Below the pieces are notes generated by a model. The model ran no database searches, had not been told where the DNA came from, and saw nothing but the letters and a program-made list of their open reading frames with translations. From contig VXQT01000013.1 in the NCBI GenBank assembly GCA_009838915.1, forward strand, positions 441,161 to 505,160: 64,000 nt of DNA. The letters run 5' to 3'. Shown here in pieces: positions 8,741-16,411 of this stretch (positions are counted from its first letter, which is position 1; each line of letters starts with the position of its first letter). The position numbers and the translations under genes are program-made. Origin of the DNA: Chloroflexota bacterium. Lineage in GTDB: Bacteria; Chloroflexota; Dehalococcoidia; Bin125.

Positions 8741-9826
8741 ATGAAAGCCGCTGTCTTCCACGGCCCCAACCAGGATCTGACCATCGAAGACGTTGACATT
8801 TCCAAGCCCGGCCCGAGGGAAGTGTTGGTCAAAACGGCCGCTTCGGGCGTCTGCCACTCCGACCTCCATTTTGTCGAAGGTCTCTACCCCTTCCAGGCCC
8901 CCGGCATCCTCGGACACGAGGCCGCCGGCATCGTCGAGGAAGCTGGCGACTTGGTCCAGCAGTTCAAGGCCGGCGACCACGTGATCATGTGCCTCTCGGT
9001 GTTCTGCGGCAACTGCTCCTACTGCCTCAGCGGCCGACCTAACCTCTGCCGCAGCCCTGAGACCCAGCGCCGGCCGGACGAGGATCCTCGCCTCTCCTGG
9101 AACGGCAATCCGGTCGCTCAGTTCGCCAATCTCTCCACGTATGCGGAGTACACCCTGGTGCACGAGAACGCGCTCGTCTACGTGGACGACGAGATGCCGC
9201 TGGACAAAGCCGCGCTGATCGGCTGCGGCGTGATGACCGGCGCAGGCGCGGCGATGAACACCGCCAAGGTGCACCACGGCAGCACGGTCGCCGTCTTCGG
9301 CGCAGGCGGCGTTGGACTGTCCGCAATCCAGGGTGCACGTATCGCGGGTGCGAAGCAGATCATCGCCGTCGACCTGCACGAGCACAAGCTCGCGCTGGCC
9401 CGCGAGCTCGGCGCGACCCACTCCGTCGACGCATCGACCGGCGACCCGGTGGCGCAGATTCGCGACATGACCGAGGGTGAGGGCGTTGACTTCACTTTCG
9501 AGGCGATCGGCCTCAAGAGCGTGGCCGAGCAGTGTTTCGCGGCGATCAAGCGCGGCGGCGTCGCCACGATCATCGGCATGGTGCCGCTCGGCCAGACGCT
9601 GGAAATTCCCGCGCACGAACTGCTCTCGGAGAAGGTCCTGCAGGGCTCGAGCATGGGCAGCAACCGCTTCCGCACCGACATGCCCAACCTGGTCGAGTAC
9701 TACCGCCAGGGCCGCCTGATGCTCGACGAGATGGTGACCCAGACCGCGCCGCTCGAGGACATCAACGAAGCCTTCCGAGCGATGAAGGCCGGCGAAGTCG
9801 CCCGGACCGTGCTCACGAGCTTCTAA
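8741..9826 (+). CDS. Zinc-dependent alcohol dehydrogenase (MDR superfamily)
   Basis: A 361-residue medium-chain dehydrogenase, predicted to oxidise an alcohol or reduce an aldehyde with NAD(P). Catalytic zinc ligands appear as CHSD (Cys38) and GHEAAG (His59, Glu60). The structural zinc lobe has Cys89, Cys92, Cys95 and Cys103 (CGNCSYCLSGRPNLC). The Rossmann motif is VFGAGGVGLSAIQGA. Overall it resembles the large group that includes class III/formaldehyde and NDMA-dependent alcohol dehydrogenases. The substrate cannot be fixed from sequence. The start is the ATG 8 bases after AGAAAGGA. A TAGACT box near 8690 is a possible -10. Confidence 0.88.
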   Translation: MKAAVFHGPNQDLTIEDVDISKPGPREVLVKTAASGVCHSDLHFVEGLYPFQAPGILGHEAAGIVEEAGDLVQQFKAGDHVIMCLSVFCGNCSYCLSGRPNLCRSPETQRRPDEDPRLSWNGNPVAQFANLSTYAEYTLVHENALVYVDDEMPLDKAALIGCGVMTGAGAAMNTAKVHHGSTVAVFGAGGVGLSAIQGARIAGAKQIIAVDLHEHKLALARELGATHSVDASTGDPVAQIRDMTEGEGVDFTFEAIGLKSVAEQCFAAIKRGGVATIIGMVPLGQTLEIPAHELLSEKVLQGSSMGSNRFRTDMPNLVEYYRQGRLMLDEMVTQTAPLEDINEAFRAMKAGEVARTVLTSF

Positions 9827-9846
9827 CCGCCAAGCTCCCCACTCTC

Positions 9847-9886
9847 TCCTCCCCCTCTCCCTCTGGGAGAGGGCCGGGGTGAGGGT
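9847..9886. repeat. Small intergenic palindromic element (CTCTCCC-TCT-GGGAGAG type)
   Basis: Between the alcohol dehydrogenase and tRNA-Ser, a pyrimidine-rich stretch leads into CTCTCCC TCT GGGAGAG, a 7-bp perfect hairpin, followed by GGCCGGGGTGAGGG. Sequences of this look are common as dispersed intergenic hairpins in many GC-rich genomes. Only one copy of this exact type is in the window, so a genome-wide repeat status is inferred. It could also serve as the dehydrogenase terminator. Confidence 0.45.
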
Positions 9887-9924
9887 CCCTACCGATGCGC
9901 AACCTTGATAGGCTCAACTCCTGC

Positions 9925-10014
9925 GGAGGGGTGGCCGAGCGGACGAAGGCGGCGGTCTTGAAAACCGTTAGGCGTGCAAGCGTCTCGGGGGTTCGAATCC
10001 CTCCCCCTCCGCCA
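9925..10014 (+). tRNA. tRNA-Ser (anticodon TGA)
   Basis: A class II tRNA of 90 nt with encoded CCA. GGAGGGG pairs with CCCCTCC, then discriminator G and CCA. The anticodon loop CTTGAAA gives TGA, which reads UCA. The long variable arm contains TAGGCGTGCAAGCGTCTC, and the T arm contains GGTTCGAATCC. It is not a tRNA-Sec: that would have anticodon TCA and an 8-bp acceptor stem. Confidence 0.96.
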
Positions 10015-10028
10015 GTAGCCGAATCACG

Positions 10029-10637
10029 TCAGACCTCGACGCCGGCGACACCGCGAGCAATGCCCAGCACCGCCTCCAAAGTCGTCCCAGGCGGCAACCC
10101 GCCGCCCGTGTGATGAGCTGCTACGCGCACGCTCAATTCGGACGGTGCAATCTCCACTTGCAGCGTGTGCGGCTCATTCAGGATCACGTTCACCAGACGC
10201 GCGATCCGGTCACTCGCCGACAACAACGCGGCCGCGTCCGAGGCTCCGGCCGCGGTCGCGTCCAGGGATCGCCAGGAAAACGAGCCTCGATCTTGAGGTT
10301 GCGCCAGCAGGGGCGTCGACCAGCCGGATGGCCATTCCGCAGGCAACGACGCTCTGTCCAGGGTCACGTGAATTCCGGTCACGGTGATCGTGCCCATGTG
10401 ACCCGCCGCCTCGCCGCCGATGCGCGAGGCCACGACATGACGCAGCGGCGCCGCCTCGTCGCCCAGTTCCACAACGGCGATCGCTCGAGTGCCGCGGGGC
10501 AGGCGCAGCGAACTCGCTATCGCCTCTGCATCCTCTGCCGGCCGACCACCCACTCGACGCTCAGTCAGCAGGGCGATCAGCGCGTCGGTCGACGCTGTGT
10601 CGGGGCCGCGCCGGAACAGCCGCCTGAAGATACTCAC
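10029..10637 (-). CDS. Hypothetical protein
   Basis: I do not recognise this 202-residue protein. It starts with GTG at 10637 (VSIFRRLFRRGPD), a basic amphipathic N-terminus without a signal peptide. The rest is a mixed alpha/beta soluble sequence, with a likely strand-rich middle (GTITVTGIHVTL) and a Gly/Pro-rich end. An in-frame TTG at 10649 is a less likely start. It is convergent with tRNA-Ser and divergent from the NIPSNAP-like gene. Coding is supported by the uninterrupted frame and base use like that of neighbours. No function is proposed. Confidence 0.6.
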   Translation of the reverse strand: MSIFRRLFRRGPDTASTDALIALLTERRVGGRPAEDAEAIASSLRLPRGTRAIAVVELGDEAAPLRHVVASRIGGEAAGHMGTITVTGIHVTLDRASLPAEWPSGWSTPLLAQPQDRGSFSWRSLDATAAGASDAAALLSASDRIARLVNVILNEPHTLQVEIAPSELSVRVAAHHTGGGLPPGTTLEAVLGIARGVAGVEV

Positions 10638-10690
10638 ATACCCTGCCAATCACTCTCGCGCACAAGGGTATCTCGCCAGGAGGCACACAC

Positions 10691-11089
10691 ATGTTGGTCG
10701 TCATGCGCAGGTTCTGGATTGAGAAGGGATCGTTCGAGGAGTTCGAACGGCTCAGCAAAGAAGAGATTTGGCCGCCGATCGAGGCCGCCGGCGCGCGCAT
10801 CCTGGGCATGTTCCGGGCTGATGAGCCGCATCCCAACGACGAAGTCACCGAGCCCTGCGACATGGTCGTTTTGCTGACCCAGTACACCGGCCGCGATCAC
10901 TGGCACGCCACCCGTGCGCGTGAGGACACCTGGCGCGGACCCGACGATGTGCGCGCCAAGCTCGCACAGGGCGGACGAGCCCGCCACGAACTCACGCTGG
11001 CAACCCACGCAACGTTCACCGAGCCAGTGCACGTGAAGATCGGCGGCCCTTTCTTCACCTGGAAGGAGGAACCGATGGGAGACGTGTAG
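10691..11089 (+). CDS. NIPSNAP/Dabb-like small protein
   Basis: A 132-residue protein beginning MLVVMRRFWIEKGSFEEFER, typical of the dimeric alpha-beta barrel NIPSNAP group: an initial strand, then a helix with a 'G.F.EF..L' pattern. It continues with an aromatic region (TQYTGRDHWHATR). Such proteins are often found beside catabolic oxidoreductases, but their reactions are mostly unknown. A strong AGGAGG lies 8 bases before the ATG. The 3' end overlaps the convergent methyltransferase gene by 35 bases. Family membership is probable rather than certain. Confidence 0.7.
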   Translation: MLVVMRRFWIEKGSFEEFERLSKEEIWPPIEAAGARILGMFRADEPHPNDEVTEPCDMVVLLTQYTGRDHWHATRAREDTWRGPDDVRAKLAQGGRARHELTLATHATFTEPVHVKIGGPFFTWKEEPMGDV

Positions 11090-11939
11090 TAGCCGCCTTC
11101 GTCGCCCGCAGGGAGAACATCAGCGGCAGACGGCGGTCCGGCTTTCCTTCAACATCGGGCAAACGCCAGACCCCTCGCTCCGTCTCAATCAGCCAGGGCA
11201 ATGCCGGATACACCGTCCAGTCCTGCTCATGCAGGAAGTCGAGCTGCAATCCTGCCTCCAGCACGGCGGTCACAATCTGGCCCAGGCCGTGATTCCACTC
11301 GTACGATTCCTGGTGCTCGAACGAGGCTGCCGGGTCGGCGTAATCGCCGTCGCCGCTCCAGTGCAGTGGTTGTTCGGTCTCGAAGTAGGGGTACCGCAGA
11401 GGCAACTCACCCACGGGTGCGTCGTCGTCGACCGAAAACGTGATTGGATGTACGTCCCGGAGGTACAACTGGCCGCCGTCCGTAAGGAATCCGGCGCAGA
11501 CCTTCGCCCAACCAGCGATGTCCGGCAACCAGCACAATGCCCCAATGTTCACGTAGACCAGATCGAACGTCCCCAGCCGGTCTCTCATGACCTCGGGCGA
11601 CGCGTACAACTCCGATTCAACGAACTCAGCGTTCAAGCCTGCCTGAGCGGCAATCTCGCGAGCGGTATCGACCGCTGACGGAGCGAAGTCGACCCCGACC
11701 ACTTCCGCGCCAAGGCGGGCCCACGACAGCGTGTCGAGGCCGAAGTGGCACTGAAGATGCAGCAGGGACTTGCCCGCCACGTCGCCGACCTCGTCCAGAT
11801 CGAGCGGCAACAGCGTCGACTCGCCCGCGAGGAAGCGATCGACACCGTAGAACTCCGACGCGGCATGCACGGCGACCGACTCGTCCCAGCGAGCGCGGTT
11901 CGCCTCTCGATACTGATCCGGAAGGTCAGGCGATGACAC
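11055..11939 (-). CDS. Class I SAM-dependent methyltransferase
   Basis: A 294-residue protein with a Rossmann methyltransferase core. Motif I is LLHLQCHFGLDTLSWARLGA, followed by EVVGVDFAPSAVDTAREIA with the acidic strand-2 end, and then FDLVYVNIGALCWLPD. The HLQCHFGLDTLSWARLGA block is common in small-molecule methyltransferases of this subgroup. The substrate is unknown. The frame is open upstream inside serS; a GTG at 11939 overlapping the serS stop by 14 bases gives the plausible start (VSSPDLPDQYREANR). It sits downstream of serS in the same operon, and its 3' end overlaps the NIPSNAP-like gene on the other strand. Confidence 0.82.
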   Translation of the reverse strand: MSSPDLPDQYREANRARWDESVAVHAASEFYGVDRFLAGESTLLPLDLDEVGDVAGKSLLHLQCHFGLDTLSWARLGAEVVGVDFAPSAVDTAREIAAQAGLNAEFVESELYASPEVMRDRLGTFDLVYVNIGALCWLPDIAGWAKVCAGFLTDGGQLYLRDVHPITFSVDDDAPVGELPLRYPYFETEQPLHWSGDGDYADPAASFEHQESYEWNHGLGQIVTAVLEAGLQLDFLHEQDWTVYPALPWLIETERGVWRLPDVEGKPDRRLPLMFSLRATKAATTRLPSVPPSR

Positions 11940-13188
11940 GCGAGCCCATCCGCGAGGCCAGGACCTCAGGCAACATGACCGAGCCGTCTTCCTGTTGACC
12001 ATTCTCCAGCAGCGCCGCGATCGTCCGCGGCAGCGCCAGTCCCGACCCGTTCAGCGTGTGTACGAATCGCGTGCCCTTGCCTGTCTCGGGCCGGTAGCGG
12101 ATGTTGGCCCGCCGTGCCTGGAAGTCGGTGCAGTTGGAGACGCTGGAGACCTCGAGCCACTCCTGCGCCCCCGGCGCCCAGATCTCGAGGTCGTACGACA
12201 CCGACGCATTGAAGCCGATGTCGCCGCTGCAGATCTGCAGCACCCGATACTCCAGCTCCAGCCCCTGTAGCAGCGACTCAGCCGATTCCAGCATCTCGTC
12301 CAGCGCCGAGGCTGATGTCTCCGGCGTCGTGAACTGGTACATCTCTACTTTCTCAAACTGGTGCACCCGCTTGATCCCGCGCACGTCCCGCCCGGCGCTG
12401 GTCTTCTCGCGGCGGAAACAGGGTGTGTGCGCCGCGTAGCGAATCGGAAGCTGGTCCTCCGAGAGGATCTCGTCGGCATGCATGTTGGTCAGCGGCACCT
12501 CGGCAGTGGGCACGAAGTAGTAGTCCTCTTCTTCGTCCCGATACAGGTTGTCGCGGAACTTGGGCAGTTGGCCCGACGCCCGCATCGCCTCCTGGCGCAC
12601 CATCGCCGGGACATAGCATTCTTCGTAGCCCGTCGCCCCATGGCAATCGAGAAACCAGCCGATCAGCGCGCGCTGCAGACGTGCGCCCGCCCCGCGCAGC
12701 GCGTACATGCGAGAGCCCGACATCGCCGCCGCCCGCTCGATGTCGATGATGCCCAGCGACTCGCCAAGCTCCCAGTGCGGCTTCGGTTCGAATTCAAAGG
12801 CCCGTCGAGCGCCCCAGCTTCTGACTTCGACATTCGCGTCTTCATCGTCGCCGTCCGGCGTCTCATCGCCCACGACGTTCGGGACTTCCGCCAACAGCAC
12901 GTTCAGGGACTCCTCGATGTCGCGAAGCCGCTCCTCCAGTTCGTCGATTCGCGAGGCTGACTCGCGCTGCGCCGCGATCAGCCGTTGCCGCTCCTCACTG
13001 TCCTTCGCCTTGCCGATAGCCCGGCCGGCGGTGTTCCTCGAGGCCCGCAACTCCTCCAGCTCGACCAGCACGCTTCGCCGCTGTTCGTCAACCGCAATTG
13101 CCTCGTCCAACGGCGCCTCAACCCGCCGTCGCTCGAGCGAGCGGCGAATCACGTCCGCTTGCTCGCGAATCATCTGCGCTGATATCAC
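11926..13188 (-). CDS. serS: Seryl-tRNA synthetase
   Basis: Charges tRNA-Ser with serine (and would also charge tRNA-Sec with serine where present). The 420-residue class II enzyme has the N-terminal long coiled-coil arm (about residues 30-105, rich in E/R/L heptads). The catalytic core shows VPTAEVPLTN, the motif 2 region PCFRREKTSAGRDVRGIKR, and motif 3 LNGSGLALPRTIAALLEN. It starts with GTG in a GTGA overlap with the upstream Nudix gene and is followed by a methyltransferase gene overlapping its stop. Function is certain. The link to selenocysteine in this window is only indirect. Confidence 0.97.
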   Translation of the reverse strand: MISAQMIREQADVIRRSLERRRVEAPLDEAIAVDEQRRSVLVELEELRASRNTAGRAIGKAKDSEERQRLIAAQRESASRIDELEERLRDIEESLNVLLAEVPNVVGDETPDGDDEDANVEVRSWGARRAFEFEPKPHWELGESLGIIDIERAAAMSGSRMYALRGAGARLQRALIGWFLDCHGATGYEECYVPAMVRQEAMRASGQLPKFRDNLYRDEEEDYYFVPTAEVPLTNMHADEILSEDQLPIRYAAHTPCFRREKTSAGRDVRGIKRVHQFEKVEMYQFTTPETSASALDEMLESAESLLQGLELEYRVLQICSGDIGFNASVSYDLEIWAPGAQEWLEVSSVSNCTDFQARRANIRYRPETGKGTRFVHTLNGSGLALPRTIAALLENGQQEDGSVMLPEVLASRMGSRVIA

Positions 13189-13706
13189 GCTGACTGCTCC
13201 TCGTGCTTCGCAATGTGATCGATCGCAGCCATTCCCAGCACACGCACATCTTCCGAGACATGCGCCGAAACACCCGCGAGCGTCATCGGCGCGTCATCCT
13301 CAAGCTCTTGCCTGCTCACCCAGCGCCAGGCCTCCGAGGGCGGTTCCGGACGCAGCTCGCGGATCGGCCGCGAGAAGTAGATCGAGTCGATGTGATGGTG
13401 CGCATCCTCGCTGCCGAACGAGCGAATCGGCTCCACCATGATCGTCGCCGGCGGCGCGACCTGGGGCGGGTCGTTGTAGCGAAACATCTCGGTCGTCGGC
13501 AAGATCTCGACCTCCAGGCCGGTCTCCTCCAGCGCCTCCCGTCGCGCGGCCTGCACCGGATCCTCGTTCGGCTCAACGTGCCCGCCGGGCGGCAGCCACA
13601 GACCAACTTTACGGTGCCAGTGCAACAGCGTCGCGCCGTCCATCGACACGAACGTCGTCACCGTGAAGTGTCGGATACCGCCCACGACGTTTACCGTATC
13701 GCACAT
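13185..13706 (-). CDS. Nudix hydrolase
   Basis: A 173-residue protein with a full Nudix box starting at GGHVEPNEDPVQAARREALE and continuing ETGLEVEI, so the metal-binding REx2EExG is present. The remainder fits a compact Nudix fold (MDGATLLHWHRKVGLWLPPG before the box). The substrate is unknown. The preferred ATG at 13706 has GGAG 9 bases upstream, inside the divergent PD40 gene. That ATG shares two bases with the plus-strand ATG of the neighbour (CATG). The stop overlaps the serS GTG. In-frame codons further upstream look like read-through of the opposite-strand gene. Confidence 0.85.
   Translation of the reverse strand: MCDTVNVVGGIRHFTVTTFVSMDGATLLHWHRKVGLWLPPGGHVEPNEDPVQAARREALEETGLEVEILPTTEMFRYNDPPQVAPPATIMVEPIRSFGSEDAHHHIDSIYFSRPIRELRPEPPSEAWRWVSRQELEDDAPMTLAGVSAHVSEDVRVLGMAAIDHIAKHEEQSA
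13692..13697 (+). promoter_or_regulatory. Probable leaderless -10 box (TACCGT)
   Basis: TACCGT fits the TANNNT -10 pattern and lies 7 bases before the ATG at 13705, which has no Shine-Dalgarno. This spacing is what is expected if transcription starts at the ATG itself. The same arrangement occurs before 14482, 16412 and 24432. Confidence 0.4.
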
Positions 13707-14457
13707 GGAACTGATCTCCGCCGAGAACGGCATGTCGCCGACCTGGTCGCCGGACGGCGAGCAGATCGCCTTCCTCAGCAACCGAGCTGAAGGCTGGGAT
13801 CTCTACACCATGCCCGCGACCGGCGGCGACGCCACTCGCCTGACCAGCGGCGCGACCGCGGACAATCCCGCCTGGTCGCCTGACGGCCGCTGGATCGCCG
13901 TCGAGCGCAATCATCGCATCGAGGCAATCCCGCCCGGCGGCGGCGAACCGGTTGTCCTGGCCCGGGACGCCGGTTATCCAACCTGGTCGCCGTCCGGTCA
14001 GCTCGCCTTCATCCGGGGCCGTGACCTTCACGTGCGCGAACCGGACGGCAGCGAGCGCCTCATCCTCCCCGACGCCGATCAGCCGCACTGGTCGGCGGAC
14101 GGCGAAACGATCGTGTTTGTTCGAGGCGGGATTTGGCAAGTGGACATTGGCAGCGGCAAGCTCCGGCAGCGGACCCGGAACCCTGCCGACGAGTCGCCCT
14201 GCATACAGTTCGACGGCGACATCGTCTTCATTCGCAATGCGCAACTGATGATCATCCACCAGTACGACTCGATGACCGACATCTCCTATCACCCCTCGCC
14301 GGCCGGAGCGCCGGCGGCGCACCCGCTGGAGATCGACACCGTTGCCTATCAACTTCACGACGGCGGCAACTGGGATATCGTCACCGCCTCGCTGGAGTAC
14401 GGGAACGTCCGCAAGCTCACCCGCGCCACCTGGACCTCGTGGAACGCGCGCGCCTGA
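13705..14457 (+). CDS. PD40/TolB-type beta-propeller protein
   Basis: A 250-residue cytoplasmic-looking protein with at least four PD40 repeats, each centred on a WSPDG-like motif: SPTWSPDGEQIAFLS, NPAWSPDGRWIAVER, YPTWSPSGQLAFI and QPHWSADGETIVFVR. This predicts a short beta-propeller like the C-terminal domain of TolB, but there is no signal peptide and no N-terminal TolB domain. The binding partner is unknown. The ATG overlaps the divergent Nudix ATG within CATG. There is no Shine-Dalgarno, and a TANNNT box 7 bases upstream suggests leaderless translation. Confidence 0.72.
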   Translation: MELISAENGMSPTWSPDGEQIAFLSNRAEGWDLYTMPATGGDATRLTSGATADNPAWSPDGRWIAVERNHRIEAIPPGGGEPVVLARDAGYPTWSPSGQLAFIRGRDLHVREPDGSERLILPDADQPHWSADGETIVFVRGGIWQVDIGSGKLRQRTRNPADESPCIQFDGDIVFIRNAQLMIIHQYDSMTDISYHPSPAGAPAAHPLEIDTVAYQLHDGGNWDIVTASLEYGNVRKLTRATWTSWNARA

Positions 14458-14469
14458 GCGCCGCTTCGG

Positions 14470-14475
14470 TATCGT
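14470..14475 (+). promoter_or_regulatory. Probable leaderless -10 box (TATCGT)
   Basis: TATCGT ends 6 bases before the ATG at 14482, which lacks a Shine-Dalgarno. It fits the leaderless pattern also seen at 13692, 16400 and 24420. Confidence 0.4.
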
Positions 14476-14481
14476 TGCAGC

Positions 14482-14955
14482 ATGTCCCACTTCCTCCTCC
14501 GCCAGGCCGCAAAGGTGATTGCCGGCTCGGCCGCGCCCCAGGTCGCCTCGCAGATCGCCCAGCGACTGACTACGCCGTCCACTCGCGACGAGGATCGCCG
14601 CCGATTCCTGATCTGGCTGGCAGGACCGTTCAAGCAATCCCAGCCCGAGGCGTACGAGCGTCTCTGGCCGCGCCTGCACGGCAACGACGACCACATCAAC
14701 GCGCTGACCGGCGTCTTCCTGGAGTTGCAGAGCGCCGGTCCGAGCGGGTTGAATCAGTGGTTCGCACAGCTCGCCGAGTCCGATCCGCAGCACTTCGACG
14801 AACTGATCGCGGAACTGTCGCCCACTCAGCCCGATCCGCAACAGATGATCAAACAAACCGCGAAGGAAGCGGAGAACACCCTGCGCGGCGCGGCCCGATT
14901 CCTGGGCCGCACCTACCGCAAGACCTCAGACGAAGCCCGCAAACGAAGGAGCTAG
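14482..14955 (+). CDS. Hypothetical protein
   Basis: I do not recognise this 157-residue protein. It is strongly helical, has no signal peptide (MSHFLLRQAAKVIAGSAAPQ), is rich in Q, E and R, and ends in a basic tail (TYRKTSDEARKRRS). Base use matches the neighbours. It is followed after 5 bases by the PPOX-fold gene, with which it probably shares a transcript. A TATCGT box 6 bases before the ATG suggests a leaderless start. Confidence 0.6.
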   Translation: MSHFLLRQAAKVIAGSAAPQVASQIAQRLTTPSTRDEDRRRFLIWLAGPFKQSQPEAYERLWPRLHGNDDHINALTGVFLELQSAGPSGLNQWFAQLAESDPQHFDELIAELSPTQPDPQQMIKQTAKEAENTLRGAARFLGRTYRKTSDEARKRRS

Positions 14956-14960
14956 CCGCA

Positions 14961-15455
14961 ATGCCGATGATCGACCACATCACCGACGAACAGGCCGACC
15001 TGATCCGCAACGCCAGGGTCTTCTTCGTCGCCTCTGCCGACCCGTCGATGGGCGACGGACCCAACGGCGAGGGCCCCGTCAACCTCTCGCCCAAGGGCGC
15101 AGCCGACCTCCAGGTCGTCGACCAGCACACCATCGCCTACTTCGACTACTCGGGCAGCGGCAACGAGACGGCGCGACACACCGCCGCCGGCGGTCCGATC
15201 ACGGTGATGGTCACCTCGTTCGACGAGGACGCCGCAATCGTCCGCCTCTATGGCACGGCAAAGTCGCTGCCCCTGGAGGAATCCGTGCTCGCCGACCAGG
15301 CCGAAGCCCTGCGCGCCGTGGAGATGCCCACGCCCGAGCGCCAGGTGATCGAAATCAGCGTCGACCGCACCCAGACCTCATGCGGCTACGGCGTCCCCCT
15401 CTACGAGTACAAGGGAGACCGCTCCCGAGACGAGCGCGGCCGGCGCTACAAGTAG
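14961..15455 (+). CDS. Pyridoxamine 5'-phosphate oxidase-fold protein
   Basis: A 164-residue protein of the PPOX split-barrel class, probably binding FMN or F420. The sequence IRNARVFFVASADPSMGDG followed by VNLSPKGAADLQVVD and an ADP-like 'DYSGSGNETARH' block is typical of the 'pyridoxamine 5'-phosphate oxidase family' subgroup with VNLSPKG. It is not vitamin B6 PdxH itself. A Shine-Dalgarno GAAGGAG lies about 9 bases before the ATG. Its TAG is immediately followed by the reverse-strand stop of an LLM oxidoreductase, another flavin/F420 family. Confidence 0.82.
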   Translation: MPMIDHITDEQADLIRNARVFFVASADPSMGDGPNGEGPVNLSPKGAADLQVVDQHTIAYFDYSGSGNETARHTAAGGPITVMVTSFDEDAAIVRLYGTAKSLPLEESVLADQAEALRAVEMPTPERQVIEISVDRTQTSCGYGVPLYEYKGDRSRDERGRRYK

Positions 15456-16292
15456 CTACGCGATCAGCTTCGCCAATCGATCCAGCTCCGGCACGACCTC
15501 GTCCGGCCCTGCGTGGGGCAGACCGAAGACCACGCGGTCCACGCCGATGCGCTCGTACTCGGGCAGCGCGTCCTCGATGGCGGGGAAGACGTTGATCGAG
15601 ATCTCGTCGAAGTCACGACCGGCCAGTTCGGCGCGCGACTTGATGTCCTGCATCGCTCGCTCGACGAAGCCGGGCGCAGGGATGTTTGGCAGCCAGCCGT
15701 CGCACCAGTCCACTACCCGCTGACGCGCCCACTTGCTGCCCGCGCCCATCAGGATCGGCGGATGCGGGTTCTGCACCGGCTTCGGGATTACGTGCGTGCG
15801 CGGGATGTCGACGAACTCGGAGTGGTACTCGGCGATCTCCTCCGACCACATCACTTTCATCGCCTCGATCCGCTGCTGAGTCACCTTCCAGCGATCCTTG
15901 AAGCTGACGCCGAGCGGCTCCATTTCCTCGGCCAGCCAGCCGGCGCCGATGCCGAACTCGAAGCGCCCGCCCGAGATGAAGTCGAGCGATGCGACCTGCT
16001 TGGCCAGCGCGATCGGCTCGTGCTCCGTGACCAGGCAGATGCTGGTGCCCAGCCGAATCTCCGAGGTCGCGCCCGCCGCCGCGCCCAGCGCCACGAACGG
16101 ATCGTGCAGGCGGTAATACTGCTCGGGCAGCGAACCGTCCTCCGAGCGCGGGAACGGCGTCTCCCGGTCGGCGGGCATGTGCACATGCTCCGGCACCCAG
16201 AAGGACTCGAAGCCGCGCTCCTCCGCCGCCGCCGCCAACGCTCCCGGATCCATCGCCATATCGGTCGCAAAGATCATCACGCCGTGCTTCAT
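15456..16292 (-). CDS. LLM-class F420/flavin-dependent oxidoreductase
   Basis: A 278-residue luciferase-like TIM-barrel enzyme. It begins MKHGVMIFATDMAMDPGAL and contains GFESFWVPEHVHMP, IRLGTSICLVTEHEP, then GGRFEFGIGAGWLAEEMEPLGV, a hallmark of the TIGR03619-type F420 group. The substrate is unknown; members act on small organic molecules as hydride transfer enzymes or monooxygenases. The GC-rich palindromic repeat lies upstream (16345-16393). It stands alone on its strand and abuts the PPOX gene tail to tail. Confidence 0.87.
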   Translation of the reverse strand: MKHGVMIFATDMAMDPGALAAAAEERGFESFWVPEHVHMPADRETPFPRSEDGSLPEQYYRLHDPFVALGAAAGATSEIRLGTSICLVTEHEPIALAKQVASLDFISGGRFEFGIGAGWLAEEMEPLGVSFKDRWKVTQQRIEAMKVMWSEEIAEYHSEFVDIPRTHVIPKPVQNPHPPILMGAGSKWARQRVVDWCDGWLPNIPAPGFVERAMQDIKSRAELAGRDFDEISINVFPAIEDALPEYERIGVDRVVFGLPHAGPDEVVPELDRLAKLIA

Positions 16293-16344
16293 CGTGCAGT
16301 CCTCTCTGGTGTTGACAGTTGATCAAGACCAGACTAAGACCTCT

Positions 16345-16393
16345 CTCCTCTCCCCCCGCTCCGCGGGGGGAGATTCCGAAGGCAGATGGGGGC
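16345..16393 (+). repeat. REP-like palindromic element, copy 1
   Basis: The palindrome TCTCCCCCCGC-TCC-GCGGGGGGAGA (16349-16373) is followed by a conserved flank TTCCGAAGGCAGATGGGGGC. The same core plus flank occurs at 21961-22005 (inverted) and 24353-24404. All three copies are intergenic, next to gene ends or starts. Confidence 0.8.
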
Positions 16394-16399
16394 ATCCCC

Positions 16400-16405
16400 T
16401 AGCCT
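16400..16405 (+). promoter_or_regulatory. Probable leaderless -10 box (TAGCCT)
   Basis: TAGCCT ends 6 bases before the ATG at 16412, with no Shine-Dalgarno in between. It lies just downstream of the REP-like element. Confidence 0.4.
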
Positions 16406-16411
16406 CGGACC

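Noticed and set aside
9925-10014. tRNA at 9925 as a possible tRNA-Sec.
   Set aside because: Anticodon is TGA (reads UCA) with a 7-bp acceptor stem; tRNA-Sec needs TCA and an 8-bp stem.
13609-14856. A 415-residue open frame antiparallel to PD40, hypothetical and Nudix genes.
   Set aside because: Sequence is low-complexity Val/Arg/Gly, without family motifs; the sense genes explain the region.
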